Of a DNA stretch of 64,000 nt, positions 25,419-33,319 are shown in pieces. This DNA is from Halobacillus dabanensis (GTDB lineage: Bacteria; Bacillota; Bacilli; Bacillales; Halobacillaceae), in contig NZ_FOSB01000005.1 of the NCBI RefSeq assembly GCF_900114165.1, forward strand, positions 62,001-126,000. The letters are read 5' to 3'. Under the pieces are notes generated by a model. It did not search any database and was not told where the DNA came from. It was given only the letters and a program-made list of their open reading frames with translations. Each line of letters begins with the position of its first letter. Within the stretch, counting starts at the first letter, position 1. Made by a program: the position numbers and the translations under genes.

Positions 25419-26312
25419 CTAGGAAGTTTGCAGAATTTTTCGGGTCAAATCAATAAAGGCTTCTAGGGGAATGGTCATAAACTTATCTTTGTGCCATGCG
25501 ATTTGAGTATAAAAAGTAGGTGTATCAGCCTTCCAATTCAACTCTTTTATTCTTCCTTCCTGAATGTCTTTCTCCACCACCATTTCAGGAAGGATGGCTA
25601 CTCCTAAACCAGCTATGACACATTGCTTAATAGCTTCAATGCTAACAAATTCAAACTTATTTGTAGGGTGGATATCAGCCTTTCGAAGTGAATCTTCTAA
25701 GATTGTACGGTAAGAACACCCCGTTTCTGTCAATAGAAGAGTTTCATCTTCAAGATCAGGTGGAAGGATCTCAGCTTTTTTATGTAATGGGTGATCGGGG
25801 GCGGATACTAATTTCATATTGTCCTCAAGGAGAGTCTCTACATTCAATGGATCTTTTGGCCTGAATACATCCATAATGAACGCAATATCTAACGTTCCAT
25901 TTATTAATTGTTCTTTAGCCTTTTCGTCTGAATGTGCAGGTTTAAAGATAAGTTTAACTTGTGGAAATTGATCTTTGAATGATCTCAATATTGTAGGCAG
26001 GCGATAGGTGCACTGACTCTCTTGGGCACCGATAACTAATGTGCCAGAAGGTTCTTCTAAACCTCTTGTTACCATCTGTGCTTCTTCTGTTAAAGCTAGC
26101 ATTTGATCAGTGTATTTTTTGAATTGGTGACCGGCTTCCGTTAGATAGAGTCGTTTTCCTAAACGTTCAAATAATGGCGTGTCTAGTTCCTTTTCTAAAG
26201 CTTTAATCTGTGCTGTAACACTTGATTGAGCAAACTTAAGAGTTTTGGCTGTCTTCGTGAAATTTAAGGATTCTGCAGCTGTTTTAAATGTAACTAACTG
26301 TTTCGTTTCCAT
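25419..26312 (-). CDS. LysR-family transcriptional regulator
   Basis: The N-terminal winged helix matches LysR (LVTFKTAAESLNFTKTAKTLKFAQSSVTAQIKALEKEL), followed by a two-lobed substrate-binding domain ending KFMTIPLEAFIDLTRKI. It likely controls the adjacent minus-strand MFS transporter and oxidoreductase genes, whose decay would leave it without targets. The effector is unknown. The start ATG has only a weak ribosome binding site, ACGAGGGGGCATTT-like, on the minus strand. It has its own terminator. Confidence 0.88.
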   Translation of the reverse strand: METKQLVTFKTAAESLNFTKTAKTLKFAQSSVTAQIKALEKELDTPLFERLGKRLYLTEAGHQFKKYTDQMLALTEEAQMVTRGLEEPSGTLVIGAQESQCTYRLPTILRSFKDQFPQVKLIFKPAHSDEKAKEQLINGTLDIAFIMDVFRPKDPLNVETLLEDNMKLVSAPDHPLHKKAEILPPDLEDETLLLTETGCSYRTILEDSLRKADIHPTNKFEFVSIEAIKQCVIAGLGVAILPEMVVEKDIQEGRIKELNWKADTPTFYTQIAWHKDKFMTIPLEAFIDLTRKILQTS

Positions 26313-26394
26313 AAATGCCCCCTATAATCGGATAAGTTGATTGATTCAATTAATATGATCGTCTTTAGTGAACTATGAGGTGAGTATAAAATAA

Positions 26395-26682
26395 ATGGCA
26401 GGTTATCACAAGGACTTGGTTCTTGAATTTATAATGGAGTGGTTGCGTTTGCTCTAACATCGAAGCCGTCCATTCGATGTGCTCGTTGTCGAACGACGCG
26501 GTGCATATGGAAAAGATGGTTGGTTCGTCCATCATTGCACTCCCTTTGAACTCTATGCAGAAGAGTTCTGCGGCGATAGCATCAGAAATACAGACGGGGC
26601 TCCAGTTGTCACTATTAAGGAAATGGAAGGAGCGCATGTCTCGTCTCCTCATTATGAAGAGCGTTCCATCACTCTTCCGTAA
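26395..26682 (+). pseudogene. 96-codon frame interrupted by one in-frame stop
   Basis: MAGYHKDLVLEFIMEWLRLL is followed by TAA, after which the same frame continues as RSRPFDVLVVERRGAYGKDG and FVHHCTPFELYAEEFCGDS to a stop at 26682. A terminator follows five bases later. The sequence after the stop looks like a conserved C-terminal domain but I cannot name its family. A single in-frame stop may mean decay, a sequencing error or a genuine short gene starting at GTG 26479. Confidence 0.45.
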
Positions 26683-26686
26683 GCAA

Positions 26687-26712
26687 AGACCCCTTAGGTG
26701 GTCTGTTTTTTT
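26687..26712 (+). terminator. Terminator after the interrupted frame
   Basis: AGACC and GGTCT with an eight-base loop, then eight T. Its presence supports a transcribed gene upstream. Confidence 0.7.
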
Positions 26713-26718
26713 TATAAA

Positions 26719-26747
26719 TTAAACTATTTTATTTGCTCGTACGTCTA
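26719..26747 (+). promoter_or_regulatory. Candidate ECF-sigma autoregulated promoter
   Basis: TTAAAC (26719-26724), a 17-base spacer and CGTCTA (26742-26747) resemble the AAC...CGTC pattern recognised by ECF sigma factors. It lies 25 bases before the sigma factor gene, which suggests positive autoregulation. Confidence 0.5.
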
Positions 26748-26771
26748 CACATATTAAAGGGGGGGAAAGAA

Positions 26772-27341
26772 ATGAGACACTTTTCATCAAGAGATGATTT
26801 TATTGACTACGTTTTCCAGGAGTTCAGCGATGAAATATTTAGATTCAGTTATACATATGTAAAGCGAAAAGATATTGCTGAAGATTTGACTCAAGAAATA
26901 TTCATTAAATGCTACAAAAACTACCATAAATTTAAATCGAATTCCTCTATAAAAACATGGATCTACAGTATTGCAGCTAATCACTGTAAAGATTACTTAA
27001 GAAGTGGCTATGCGAAATACGTATCGCTAAGTGAAAAGATTATTCATTTAGTGAAAGGTCAATCCAAAAACCCAGAGGAGATCGCTATAGAAAGGGATTC
27101 ATCTCAAATGCTGACTGATTATATTCTTACATTACCCGTTAAATATCGGGAAGTCATTTTTTTGTACTATTTCAAAGAACTAAAGATTTCTATGATTGCC
27201 AGTACATTAAAATGTAACGAGAATACAGTCAAGTCCAGATTGAGGAGAGCCAAAATCCTGTTAAAAGAAGCGATTTGTATAGAAGGAGGTAATGAATATG
27301 GAAAGGAAGTTAAAGAAAGTTGCGAAAAGTTCTTACCTTAA
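26772..27341 (+). CDS. ECF-type sigma-70 family sigma factor
   Basis: Region 2 is visible as IFRFSYTYVKRKDIAEDLTQEIFIKCYKNYHKFKS with the DLTQEIF core, and region 4 as LPVKYREVIFLYYFKELKISMIASTLKCNENTVKSRLRRAK. The 189-residue size fits an ECF sigma factor. It would direct RNA polymerase to a stress regulon, with activity held back by the protein encoded directly after. ATG at 26772 follows AAAGGGGGGGAAAGAA; an upstream frame from 26733 is rejected. It overlaps the anti-sigma gene by 44 bases. Confidence 0.87.
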   Translation: MRHFSSRDDFIDYVFQEFSDEIFRFSYTYVKRKDIAEDLTQEIFIKCYKNYHKFKSNSSIKTWIYSIAANHCKDYLRSGYAKYVSLSEKIIHLVKGQSKNPEEIAIERDSSQMLTDYILTLPVKYREVIFLYYFKELKISMIASTLKCNENTVKSRLRRAKILLKEAICIEGGNEYGKEVKESCEKFLP

Positions 27342-27984
27342 TGATCTATCTTTGAGTCACGAGAAAAAAGGGGACATGTTAAGAAAAGTTAAATCAACTG
27401 CAACAAACAAATATGAACATAGATGGCGAAAACCTTTTGCTGGTAGCTTGGCTTGCATCGCATTATTGTTTGTTCTTATAATGGGGGGGTTTAATATGGG
27501 ATCGCTGACTAATCCCTCTAAATCCCTCGAACAGTTAGAAGATACACGATATAAGCAGCCGCTAAGTATCGCTAAACAGGTGTTACCAGACGATTTAATT
27601 CTTCCTACGCCTTTCTATGGGTTAATAAAGGAACCAATCGTTAAATATGATCGGTTGGATGAAAGGATGGTCAACCTGGACACAGTATTTGAGGGAGAAA
27701 ACTTTTATATGACGTTAAGGGTACATAAAGAGGAGAACCTATTTAATAAGAATGCAAATGCTTTTGAGGAAACTAAATATAAGAAAAAGGTATACTTGCA
27801 AAAAGAGGAAGGAAAACAAATGCTTTTAATCCATGGTCAGGATGGGGAAACTCTTACTTATGAATATAATGGTTACTTTTACCGAGTAGCGTTATACGAA
27901 AAAGAATGGAAAAACAATAAGCAATACATCCTTCACCCTGCTACAAAAAAATATCTTGATAAATTAAGAAGCCATTTATATTAA
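27298..27984 (+). CDS. Putative transmembrane anti-sigma factor
   Basis: The 228-residue protein has a basic cytoplasmic N terminus of about 40 residues (MERKLKKVAKSSYLNDLSLS), one membrane segment near residues 46-66 (GSLACIALLFVLIMGGF) and an outside domain of about 160 residues. No HxxxCxxC zinc motif is visible, so it is not a typical ZAS-type anti-sigma; the role rests on its place and topology. ATG at 27298 is seven bases after AAGGAGGT; the ATG at 27292 is too close. It overlaps the sigma gene, so the two are coupled. Confidence 0.7.
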   Translation: MERKLKKVAKSSYLNDLSLSHEKKGDMLRKVKSTATNKYEHRWRKPFAGSLACIALLFVLIMGGFNMGSLTNPSKSLEQLEDTRYKQPLSIAKQVLPDDLILPTPFYGLIKEPIVKYDRLDERMVNLDTVFEGENFYMTLRVHKEENLFNKNANAFEETKYKKKVYLQKEEGKQMLLIHGQDGETLTYEYNGYFYRVALYEKEWKNNKQYILHPATKKYLDKLRSHLY

Positions 27985-28059
27985 GGGGACGGATAAAATA
28001 TTTATATGTTTATAATAGTTTCTTAAACCATTCCATTAATGGGGTGCAATACAACGGGC

Positions 28060-28094
28060 AGAACGTTTGGTGTGGTATCCAAACGTTCTTTTTA
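28060..28094 (+). terminator. Terminator of the sigma/anti-sigma operon
   Basis: AGAACGTTTGG and CCAAACGTTCT with an eight-base loop and T tail. Confidence 0.8.
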
Positions 28095-28201
28095 ATGCGA
28101 CCAGATAAGGATCCGTAATCAAGGAATAATAAATAAATGCAGTCATAAAGTTCACGGCTTTGTTGCCCTGTTGATGCAAGCTTTAGTGACGTGGAAATTA
28201 T

Positions 28202-28333
28202 GAAGTGATCGAAAAGAAAACAGAGGAGTGGAAGAAGAAGAAATATAGAAAAAAGGACGAATGGCATGTTGATCCGGCAGCTTTGAAAGCGGAAATGCCC
28301 GGTGTTATATATTTTCCTGTTAAAGTATGTTAA
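28202..28333 (+). pseudogene. Possible gene tail without start
   Basis: An open frame reads EVIEKKTEEWKKKKYRKKDE, then ends EMPGVIYFPVKVC. It has no start codon with a ribosome binding site and matches nothing I know. The rest of the 27985-28391 gap holds the terminator and the ribosome binding region of the acetyltransferase gene. Confidence 0.2.
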
Positions 28334-28391
28334 AAGTGTAATGGGCAGTTTTGCCCGATAAGAGTCTTTATAATATAAGGGGATGATTTGT

Positions 28392-28928
28392 ATGTTAAGA
28401 TCGAAAACGCTTGAGTTTCGAAAAATGCTGGAAAGCGATATTGAAACGTATCATTCTTGGAGAAATGACTTGGAAGTAATGAAAACAACAAGCCTTTCAT
28501 TGGATGTATATTCTCTGGAAGAAACAAGAAGTTTTGTAGAAAATATTATTCTAAATTCTACGTCTTCTAAGAGTTATATCATTGAAGAGAGAGAAAGCAA
28601 TATTGCAATTGGCGTAACTTCACTTATAAATATCGATAATGGTAATCGAAATGCTGAATGTATTATTGATATTGGTGAAAAGGAATATTGGGGCAAAGGA
28701 TATGGTACAGAGGCTTTAAGGATGTTACTTGAATATGCTTTTTTAGAATTAAATCTACATCGTGTTTCGCTTAGGGTTTTCTCTCTTAACGAAAGAGCTA
28801 TACATATTTATCATAAACTTGGATTTGAGAAAGAAGGAGTAATGCGAGAAGGGTTATTTAGAGATGGTAAATGGCATGACATCATTACTATGGGAATTTT
28901 AAAAAGAGAATATATGAGCAAGCAATAA
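28392..28928 (+). CDS. GNAT N-acetyltransferase, RimJ/RimL type
   Basis: LEFRKMLESDIETYHSWRNDLEV opens the domain, IDIGEKEYWGKGYGTEALRMLLEYAF is the acetyl-CoA loop and LRVFSLNERAIHIYHKLGFEKEG the following helix, all typical of the RimJ/RimL group. The acceptor is unknown. ATG at 28392 follows AGGGGATGATTTGT; the ATG at 28383 overlaps this site. It is followed 84 bases later by box-repeat copy D. It is a single gene in the AT-rich accessory region. Confidence 0.82.
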   Translation: MLRSKTLEFRKMLESDIETYHSWRNDLEVMKTTSLSLDVYSLEETRSFVENIILNSTSSKSYIIEERESNIAIGVTSLINIDNGNRNAECIIDIGEKEYWGKGYGTEALRMLLEYAFLELNLHRVSLRVFSLNERAIHIYHKLGFEKEGVMREGLFRDGKWHDIITMGILKREYMSKQ

Positions 28929-29011
28929 TTATAATAATTATTTGGATAGCTACTGCATATAGCAATATAGTTTAACGATAGGTATTTGTGTATTCGTGAT
29001 TTACAAACAAA

Positions 29012-29068
29012 TATCTTGAAATTGAGTGTTCAAAAAGCGGGGGCTTTTCTTCAATATCTTTGTCTCAT
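29012..29068 (+). repeat. Box-repeat copy D
   Basis: TATCTTGAAATTGAGTGTTCAA, then AAGCGGGGGCTTTTC TTCAATATC. The box is well kept, the hairpin half is partial. It follows the acetyltransferase stop by 84 bases. Confidence 0.75.
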
Positions 29069-29172
29069 TCAATGAGTTAACTAACAGGAGTTCTATTTAT
29101 AGCTGTACATATATTGATCGGCTTAGCAGTGGTTTATTTCAAAGAGAAATTACCAAAACCAATAGTTTCTTA

Positions 29173-29234
29173 TATCTCGGGTCAATTTTGTTAGGATAAG
29201 CATAAGGGCGATTACTCAATATGTGGTCGTTCTT
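29173..29234 (+). repeat. Box-repeat copy D2
   Basis: TATCTCGGGTCAATTTTG (diverged box), then AAGGGCGATTACTCAATA and GTGGTCGTTC, which forms the family hairpin with GCGA/TCGT. The preceding frame, GVLFIAVHILIGLAVVYFKE, is a membrane protein fragment whose stop lies inside the box. Confidence 0.7.
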
Positions 29235-29331
29235 TCTTTACTTATGAAAAAACAGTTAAAGCAGGTAAACAAAATAATTAATAACTTTAAAATAGGGGAT
29301 AATAGCCAAAACAAAATGGTTGAGGTGTTTT

Positions 29332-29784
29332 ATGAAACGATTTATTTTGGTTGCAATGATTATTTTTTTACTTGTTATGTCTCCAAGTCAAGTAAATGCA
29401 ATTTCTATGCCCTGCAGTATGGTTTTAGATCCTGTTGATCAAAATTTAATAAATGCAAAAGGAACGGCATTAGTATACAAAGTCCAGCTATTCCCACCAA
29501 GTTTTGCTCGCACTAATATTAGCATTCTTGCTGTACATCTTCCAGAACCCTCAAACTATGGAGATTTTGATAGCTACGAAGGATTTGCCTATATTCGCGA
29601 AGAAATAAGTTGGAGGTTTAGACTATTCCCTACTCCTGAACAAACTAATCCAACATGGGCAGGAAGATTTGATCTAATTACAGCGGATATGGAAAACGTA
29701 GAGGTACAAGTGAGACTTTCAAATACCAAAACCAAAAAGTTAGGTCCAATGGTACTAAAAAGTAATATCGATCAGTGCAAATAG
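29332..29784 (+). CDS. Small secreted protein of unknown function
   Basis: A signal peptide is clear: MKRFILVAMIIFLLVMSPSQ with a likely cleavage after VNA. The mature part of about 125 residues is beta-rich and hydrophilic with two cysteines (ISMPCSMVLDP, SNIDQCK) that could form a disulfide. I do not recognise a family. ATG at 29332 follows GAGGTGTTTT; the ATG at 29320 overlaps it. Copy E of the repeat follows 29 bases after the stop. Confidence 0.65.
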   Translation: MKRFILVAMIIFLLVMSPSQVNAISMPCSMVLDPVDQNLINAKGTALVYKVQLFPPSFARTNISILAVHLPEPSNYGDFDSYEGFAYIREEISWRFRLFPTPEQTNPTWAGRFDLITADMENVEVQVRLSNTKTKKLGPMVLKSNIDQCK

Positions 29785-29812
29785 GGTGATTAGAGTTAAT
29801 AACGTTTCAAGA

Positions 29813-29876
29813 ATACCTTGATACTGAGTTTTAAAGTAACAGGGGCGATTATCTAATAGGGTGGTCGCTTTTTTAG
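29813..29876 (+). repeat. Box-repeat copy E (complete)
   Basis: Box ATACCTTGATACTGAGTTTTAA, then CAGGGGCGATTATC, TAATAGGGTGGTCGCTTTTTT. The hairpin pairs GCGA with TCGC and ATC with GGT (one G-U), and ends in six T, so it can terminate transcription. Confidence 0.8.
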
Positions 29877-30022
29877 TGAAAAGATGATAGGTAACTCAAT
29901 AAAACAAGAAATTACTCAATTGTTTACATCAGTGCTATTTCTCTCTAATCTTTGGTATCGCAGTGTTAGAATTAACCATCGGCTGATGACGGTTGTGTTA
30001 GTTGAAAATATCAAATCCAAAG

Positions 30023-30084
30023 TATCTTGGATTCGAGTCTTCACGAAACGGGGGCGTTTACTCAATAAAGTATTCGCCTTCTTA
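30023..30084 (+). repeat. Box-repeat copy F (complete)
   Basis: Box TATCTTGGATTCGAGTCTTCA, then GGGGGCGTTTACT, CAATAA, AGTATTCGCC. Outer stem GGCG/CGCC and inner stem TACT/AGTA are intact; a further TAAAACTGAGTG box-like piece lies just after. The 29877-30022 and 30085-30204 stretches around it hold no gene I can support. Confidence 0.8.
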
Positions 30085-30204
30085 AAACTGAGTGTAAGTC
30101 TATTAGGAAAATAATCTTATTCACTGACAAAGCCTAAATGTTCAACGAATATGAGTAATTATTTTTGGTTTGGTACGTCTGCGTATGTATAAGGGGAGAT
30201 ACTA

Positions 30205-30585
30205 ATGAACCTTTCAAAAATCCTACTTTTACTGAGTTTTTTATTCTTACTTTTAGCTAGCTGTAATAGCAGCTTTAATGAGAGCGAAACCATAGGCAAT
30301 CCAACACCTAAAGATTTTTTAAAGAATGAAAATGCAGATATATTTCTTCTTGGTGGGATTGTTTATTCAAATGCTCAGAATGTGGAATGGGTTGACGAAC
30401 TAGATTATAAATTAGGTGAACAAATAGGAAAAGTAACTAAGCAAACAGATAAGGCTAGTAGTTTTACTAACGGTACTGCAAATAAATTACCAGTTGGAGT
30501 TAAGATATACAACACAAACACACCAGTAAGCATTGCAATTGTGAATGACAATCATATACCATATCTTAAAATGATTGAAGGGTAA
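30205..30585 (+). CDS. Lipoprotein of unknown function
   Basis: A lipoprotein signal with lipobox LLASC puts the lipidated Cys at residue 20. The mature part contains ADIFLLGGIVYSNAQNVEWV and then KLPVGVKIYNTNTPVSIAIV, a pattern I associate with small Bacillus lipoproteins of unknown role. It should sit on the outer face of the membrane. ATG at 30205 follows GGGGAGATACTA. Repeat copy G follows 47 bases after the stop. Confidence 0.72.
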   Translation: MNLSKILLLLSFLFLLLASCNSSFNESETIGNPTPKDFLKNENADIFLLGGIVYSNAQNVEWVDELDYKLGEQIGKVTKQTDKASSFTNGTANKLPVGVKIYNTNTPVSIAIVNDNHIPYLKMIEG

Positions 30586-30631
30586 TCCGCTGTTGAGCTA
30601 TTGCAGGCTAAATAAAAAAAGCAGTTATAAA

Positions 30632-30685
30632 TACCTCGAAATCAAGTATTCAAGTATAGGAGGCGATTATTCAATATTTAATTCA
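30632..30685 (+). repeat. Box-repeat copy G
   Basis: ATACCTCGAAATCAAGTATTCA, then ATAGGAGGCGATTATTCAATA. Only the left side of the hairpin is well kept. Confidence 0.7.
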
Positions 30686-30781
30686 TGAGACGATATTTTA
30701 ATGGAAAATTCGGTGGTACATACTTTTACTCATAATTAGGTATTCTATTGGTAAAGATTATATTTGATGGAGTGAAATGTT

Positions 30782-31786
30782 ATGAATACTGATATATCAA
30801 GTTTAACATCGGGAGAAATGGGGAAACTTTGGGCCACATACACTGGCAATACAATGGCTAAATGTGTACTTAATTATTACCTGAAAAATGTGGACGATAA
30901 GGATATTAAAAAAGTTTTACAACATGCTTTGGATTTAACTGAAACCTATATAAAAGACATAAAAACGATTTTTAAAAGGGGAGGATTTCCCGTACCAGTA
31001 GGATTAACAGATGAAGACGTAAACTTAGATGCACCTAGACTATTTAAGGATGAGTTTTACCTTTACTATTTACAATATACAGGAAAAGCAGGGATGAGTT
31101 TATATAGTGCTGCCATAAGTATAGTAACTAGAAAAGATATTAGGGATTTCTATGTGAAAGCGCTTAATGGTGTTGTCAAACTGATGAACCATACAAATGA
31201 CGTCTTAAAATCAAAAGGAATGTTAATGAATACACCCGCCATTCCGAATCCTAAGGAAGTTGATTTTGTTAATAAGCAAAGTTTTTTGAAGGGATATATA
31301 GGGAATGTAAGACCACTTCATGGCCTGGAAATTGCGCATTTATTCGATAATATTAACAACGATATCGCAAGTAAAGCTCTTATCCTTGGATTTAGCCAAG
31401 GGGCTAAACAAAACAGAGTAAGAAAATTCTTAGAACGTGGTAGAAATTTGAATGAAAGGCATATTGAAAAGCTATCCAAAAAATTAACGGAAGATTATTT
31501 GCCTTCTCCTACCCTTTTAGATCATTTGGTCACATCATCTACTATCCCACCATTTTCTGATAAATTGATGGTTTTTCATAAAGTAGATATGTTCTCCATG
31601 AAAATTAGGGAATATGCAAATGGTGCTTCCTTAAATGGCAGAAAAGATATTGGGGCGTTATATGCTCGGTGTATAATGGATGTTTCTTTGTACGTAAAAA
31701 CAGGTGCGAATATTTTGATTGAAAATAGCTGGATGGAACAACCACCTATTGCAGTTAATCGAGATCAGCTGTCTTCAAATGAATAA
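30782..31786 (+). CDS. DUF3231 family protein
   Basis: The 334-residue, mostly helical protein matches DUF3231: two related halves, the first with LTSGEMGKLWATYTGNTMAKCVLNYYL and the second with PLHGLEIAHLFDNINNDIASKALILGF. Proteins of this family are common in Bacillus, some near spore genes, and have a ferritin-like helical core; their function is unknown. No signal peptide is seen. The start ATG has a weak GGAG upstream. The gene is framed by repeat copies G (147 bases before) and H (76 bases after). Confidence 0.85.
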   Translation: MNTDISSLTSGEMGKLWATYTGNTMAKCVLNYYLKNVDDKDIKKVLQHALDLTETYIKDIKTIFKRGGFPVPVGLTDEDVNLDAPRLFKDEFYLYYLQYTGKAGMSLYSAAISIVTRKDIRDFYVKALNGVVKLMNHTNDVLKSKGMLMNTPAIPNPKEVDFVNKQSFLKGYIGNVRPLHGLEIAHLFDNINNDIASKALILGFSQGAKQNRVRKFLERGRNLNERHIEKLSKKLTEDYLPSPTLLDHLVTSSTIPPFSDKLMVFHKVDMFSMKIREYANGASLNGRKDIGALYARCIMDVSLYVKTGANILIENSWMEQPPIAVNRDQLSSNE

Positions 31787-31861
31787 TAGCAAAAAATTAC
31801 TTTATTTATAATTTACACTCTTTAACTTATTGGTGTCAGGGCGAAAGAGGGCTTGTAGAAA

Positions 31862-31912
31862 TATCTCGATTTTGAGTCTTCTGGTTGAAAAAGTTAACGA
31901 TTTTTTTAGTCG
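31862..31912 (+). repeat. Box-repeat copy H
   Basis: TATCTCGATTTTGAGTCTTCT, then AAAAAGTTAACGATTTTTTTAGTCG. The hairpin half is changed but keeps a T run. Confidence 0.7.
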
Positions 31913-31954
31913 ATTTATAAAGAGATAACACTATAGAGCTAAGTTGAAATTTAG

Positions 31955-31995
31955 ATATCTCGAAATCAAGTCTTCAAGTTTAGAGCTTTACAGCA
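31955..31995 (+). repeat. Box-repeat copy I
   Basis: TATCTCGAAATCAAGTCTTCA followed by GTTTAGAGC. It is 93 bases after copy H, so two boxes sit in one intergenic space. Confidence 0.7.
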
Positions 31996-32075
31996 GATAA
32001 GATCACACAAGTGTATTATTACTTTATTCCTTTTTCGAATTCTTTTAAAAAATAGGAATCACAAATACTATAAAA

Positions 32076-32111
32076 CTTCTAACTGCAGATACCATGGTTA
32101 GAAGCTTTTTT
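32076..32111 (+). terminator. Terminator before the pectin locus
   Basis: CTTCTAAC and GTTAGAAG with a 16-base loop, then seven T. The rest of 31996-32330 shows nothing recognisable apart from the ribosome binding region of the AraC gene. Confidence 0.7.
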
Positions 32112-32330
32112 TGATGTGTTTTTTCCTTAGGCAACGGTTGTATTATTTTGTGTATTGAAGAATATACCATTCCTGCAACAAAGAAAAGACCTAATACTTC
32201 ATACATCTTTTCTAACTACTAAAGTCATACATCAGTTCGGCATTAGTGAGATGATTTGTTTAATTTTAATTAGTTAGAAGGTGATTGGAGTGTATATATC
32301 GTATTTGTTGGAAACTAAAGGGGGATAAGG

Positions 32331-33212
32331 ATGAACAATAAATTCAGTGTATCGTTACGAAACCAATCATTTTATATAGATTATTTTGATAGTTGGAAAT
32401 CGAACAAGATAATGAAGACTTATCATTTACATCAGGACTATGAGATATTTTATTTACTGGAAGGGGAATGTGTTTATTTAATCAATGGAAAGACTTGGTA
32501 TGTGGAAAAGGATCAGCTGGTACTCATCTCCAAAAATGTCATGCACAAAACTAGGAAAGTGAAAGGAAAAAACTATGCACGCATGGTAATTAACTTTAGA
32601 GAAGATTTCCTACCTGAAGCGGAACAAGAATTAGTACATAAACTTTTCCATTGCAGTCCTCCTGTAGTGCCAATTCCCGTTGCAAAGCAATCGGGAATCA
32701 ATAGAATCATTCAAAATCTATATTTCGAATATCAAAACAAGGAAAACTACTTGAACCTGTACGGCCGTACTCTTTTGACCCAGCTGCTAATTGAAAGTCT
32801 AAGAATAGTAGAAGAAAAGGGCGAGTCATCAGGAGGAAAAGTTAATTTAACATACGGAAAAGGATCCCAAGATATATCTGAAATTGTGACTTATATCAAT
32901 AATTCCTTCTCATCGGATGTTTCACTTTCTTCTTTATCCCGGCAGTTTCATAGGAATGAACAATATATTAGCAGGCTATTTAAACAAGTAACAGGTTGCA
33001 ATATCGTTGATTATGTGAATGCGGTACGTATCAATGAAGCAAAAAGGCTTTTGCTGGAAACTGACATGAAAATTTACCAGATTGCCCATCGAATCGGTTA
33101 CTCTAATCCTGTTCATTTATGGCGGGTCTTTACTCGGATAACAGGAACTTCCCCTAATCAATATAGAGAAGATCATTCTAATATTGAAGCAGAAACGGAC
33201 GATTCTCGGTAA
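32331..33212 (+). CDS. AraC-family regulator, cupin sensor plus two HTH motifs
   Basis: Residues about 20-90 form a cupin-like sugar-sensing domain (MKTYHLHQDYEIFYLLEGEC, YLINGKTWYVEKDQLVLIS). Two C-terminal AraC helix-turn-helix motifs follow (LSSLSRQFHRNEQYISRLFKQ and IYQIAHRIGYSNPVHLWRVF with the family ending TGTSPNQYRE). It should activate transcription of the pectinase genes 108 bases downstream when an oligogalacturonide-derived ligand binds, but the ligand is not known from sequence. ATG at 32331 follows GGGGATAAGG. Confidence 0.88.
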   Translation: MNNKFSVSLRNQSFYIDYFDSWKSNKIMKTYHLHQDYEIFYLLEGECVYLINGKTWYVEKDQLVLISKNVMHKTRKVKGKNYARMVINFREDFLPEAEQELVHKLFHCSPPVVPIPVAKQSGINRIIQNLYFEYQNKENYLNLYGRTLLTQLLIESLRIVEEKGESSGGKVNLTYGKGSQDISEIVTYINNSFSSDVSLSSLSRQFHRNEQYISRLFKQVTGCNIVDYVNAVRINEAKRLLLETDMKIYQIAHRIGYSNPVHLWRVFTRITGTSPNQYREDHSNIEAETDDSR

Positions 33213-33249
33213 ATGTAAGATACATGAATGGATTCGAGCAAAATTTGTA

Positions 33250-33268
33250 ATAACAACGTTGTTATAAT
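33250..33268 (+). promoter_or_regulatory. Palindromic operator overlapping a -10 box before the pectinase gene
   Basis: ATAACAACGTTGTTAT (33250-33265) is a perfect 16-base palindrome and ends in TATAAT at 33263-33268. No good -35 box lies 17 bases upstream, which suggests activator dependence. Palindromes centred on CG of this kind are bound by LacI/KdgR-type hexuronate regulators in Bacillaceae; such a regulator is not in the window. Confidence 0.6.
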
Positions 33269-33319
33269 TTATATAAGAGGAATCAGTCCAGTATTTACTA
33301 CTAATAGGGGAGAGGTGGA

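Noticed and set aside
29884-30114. 76-codon frame between repeat copies E and F
   Set aside because: It runs through repeat copy F and has no ribosome binding site; composition follows the repeat.
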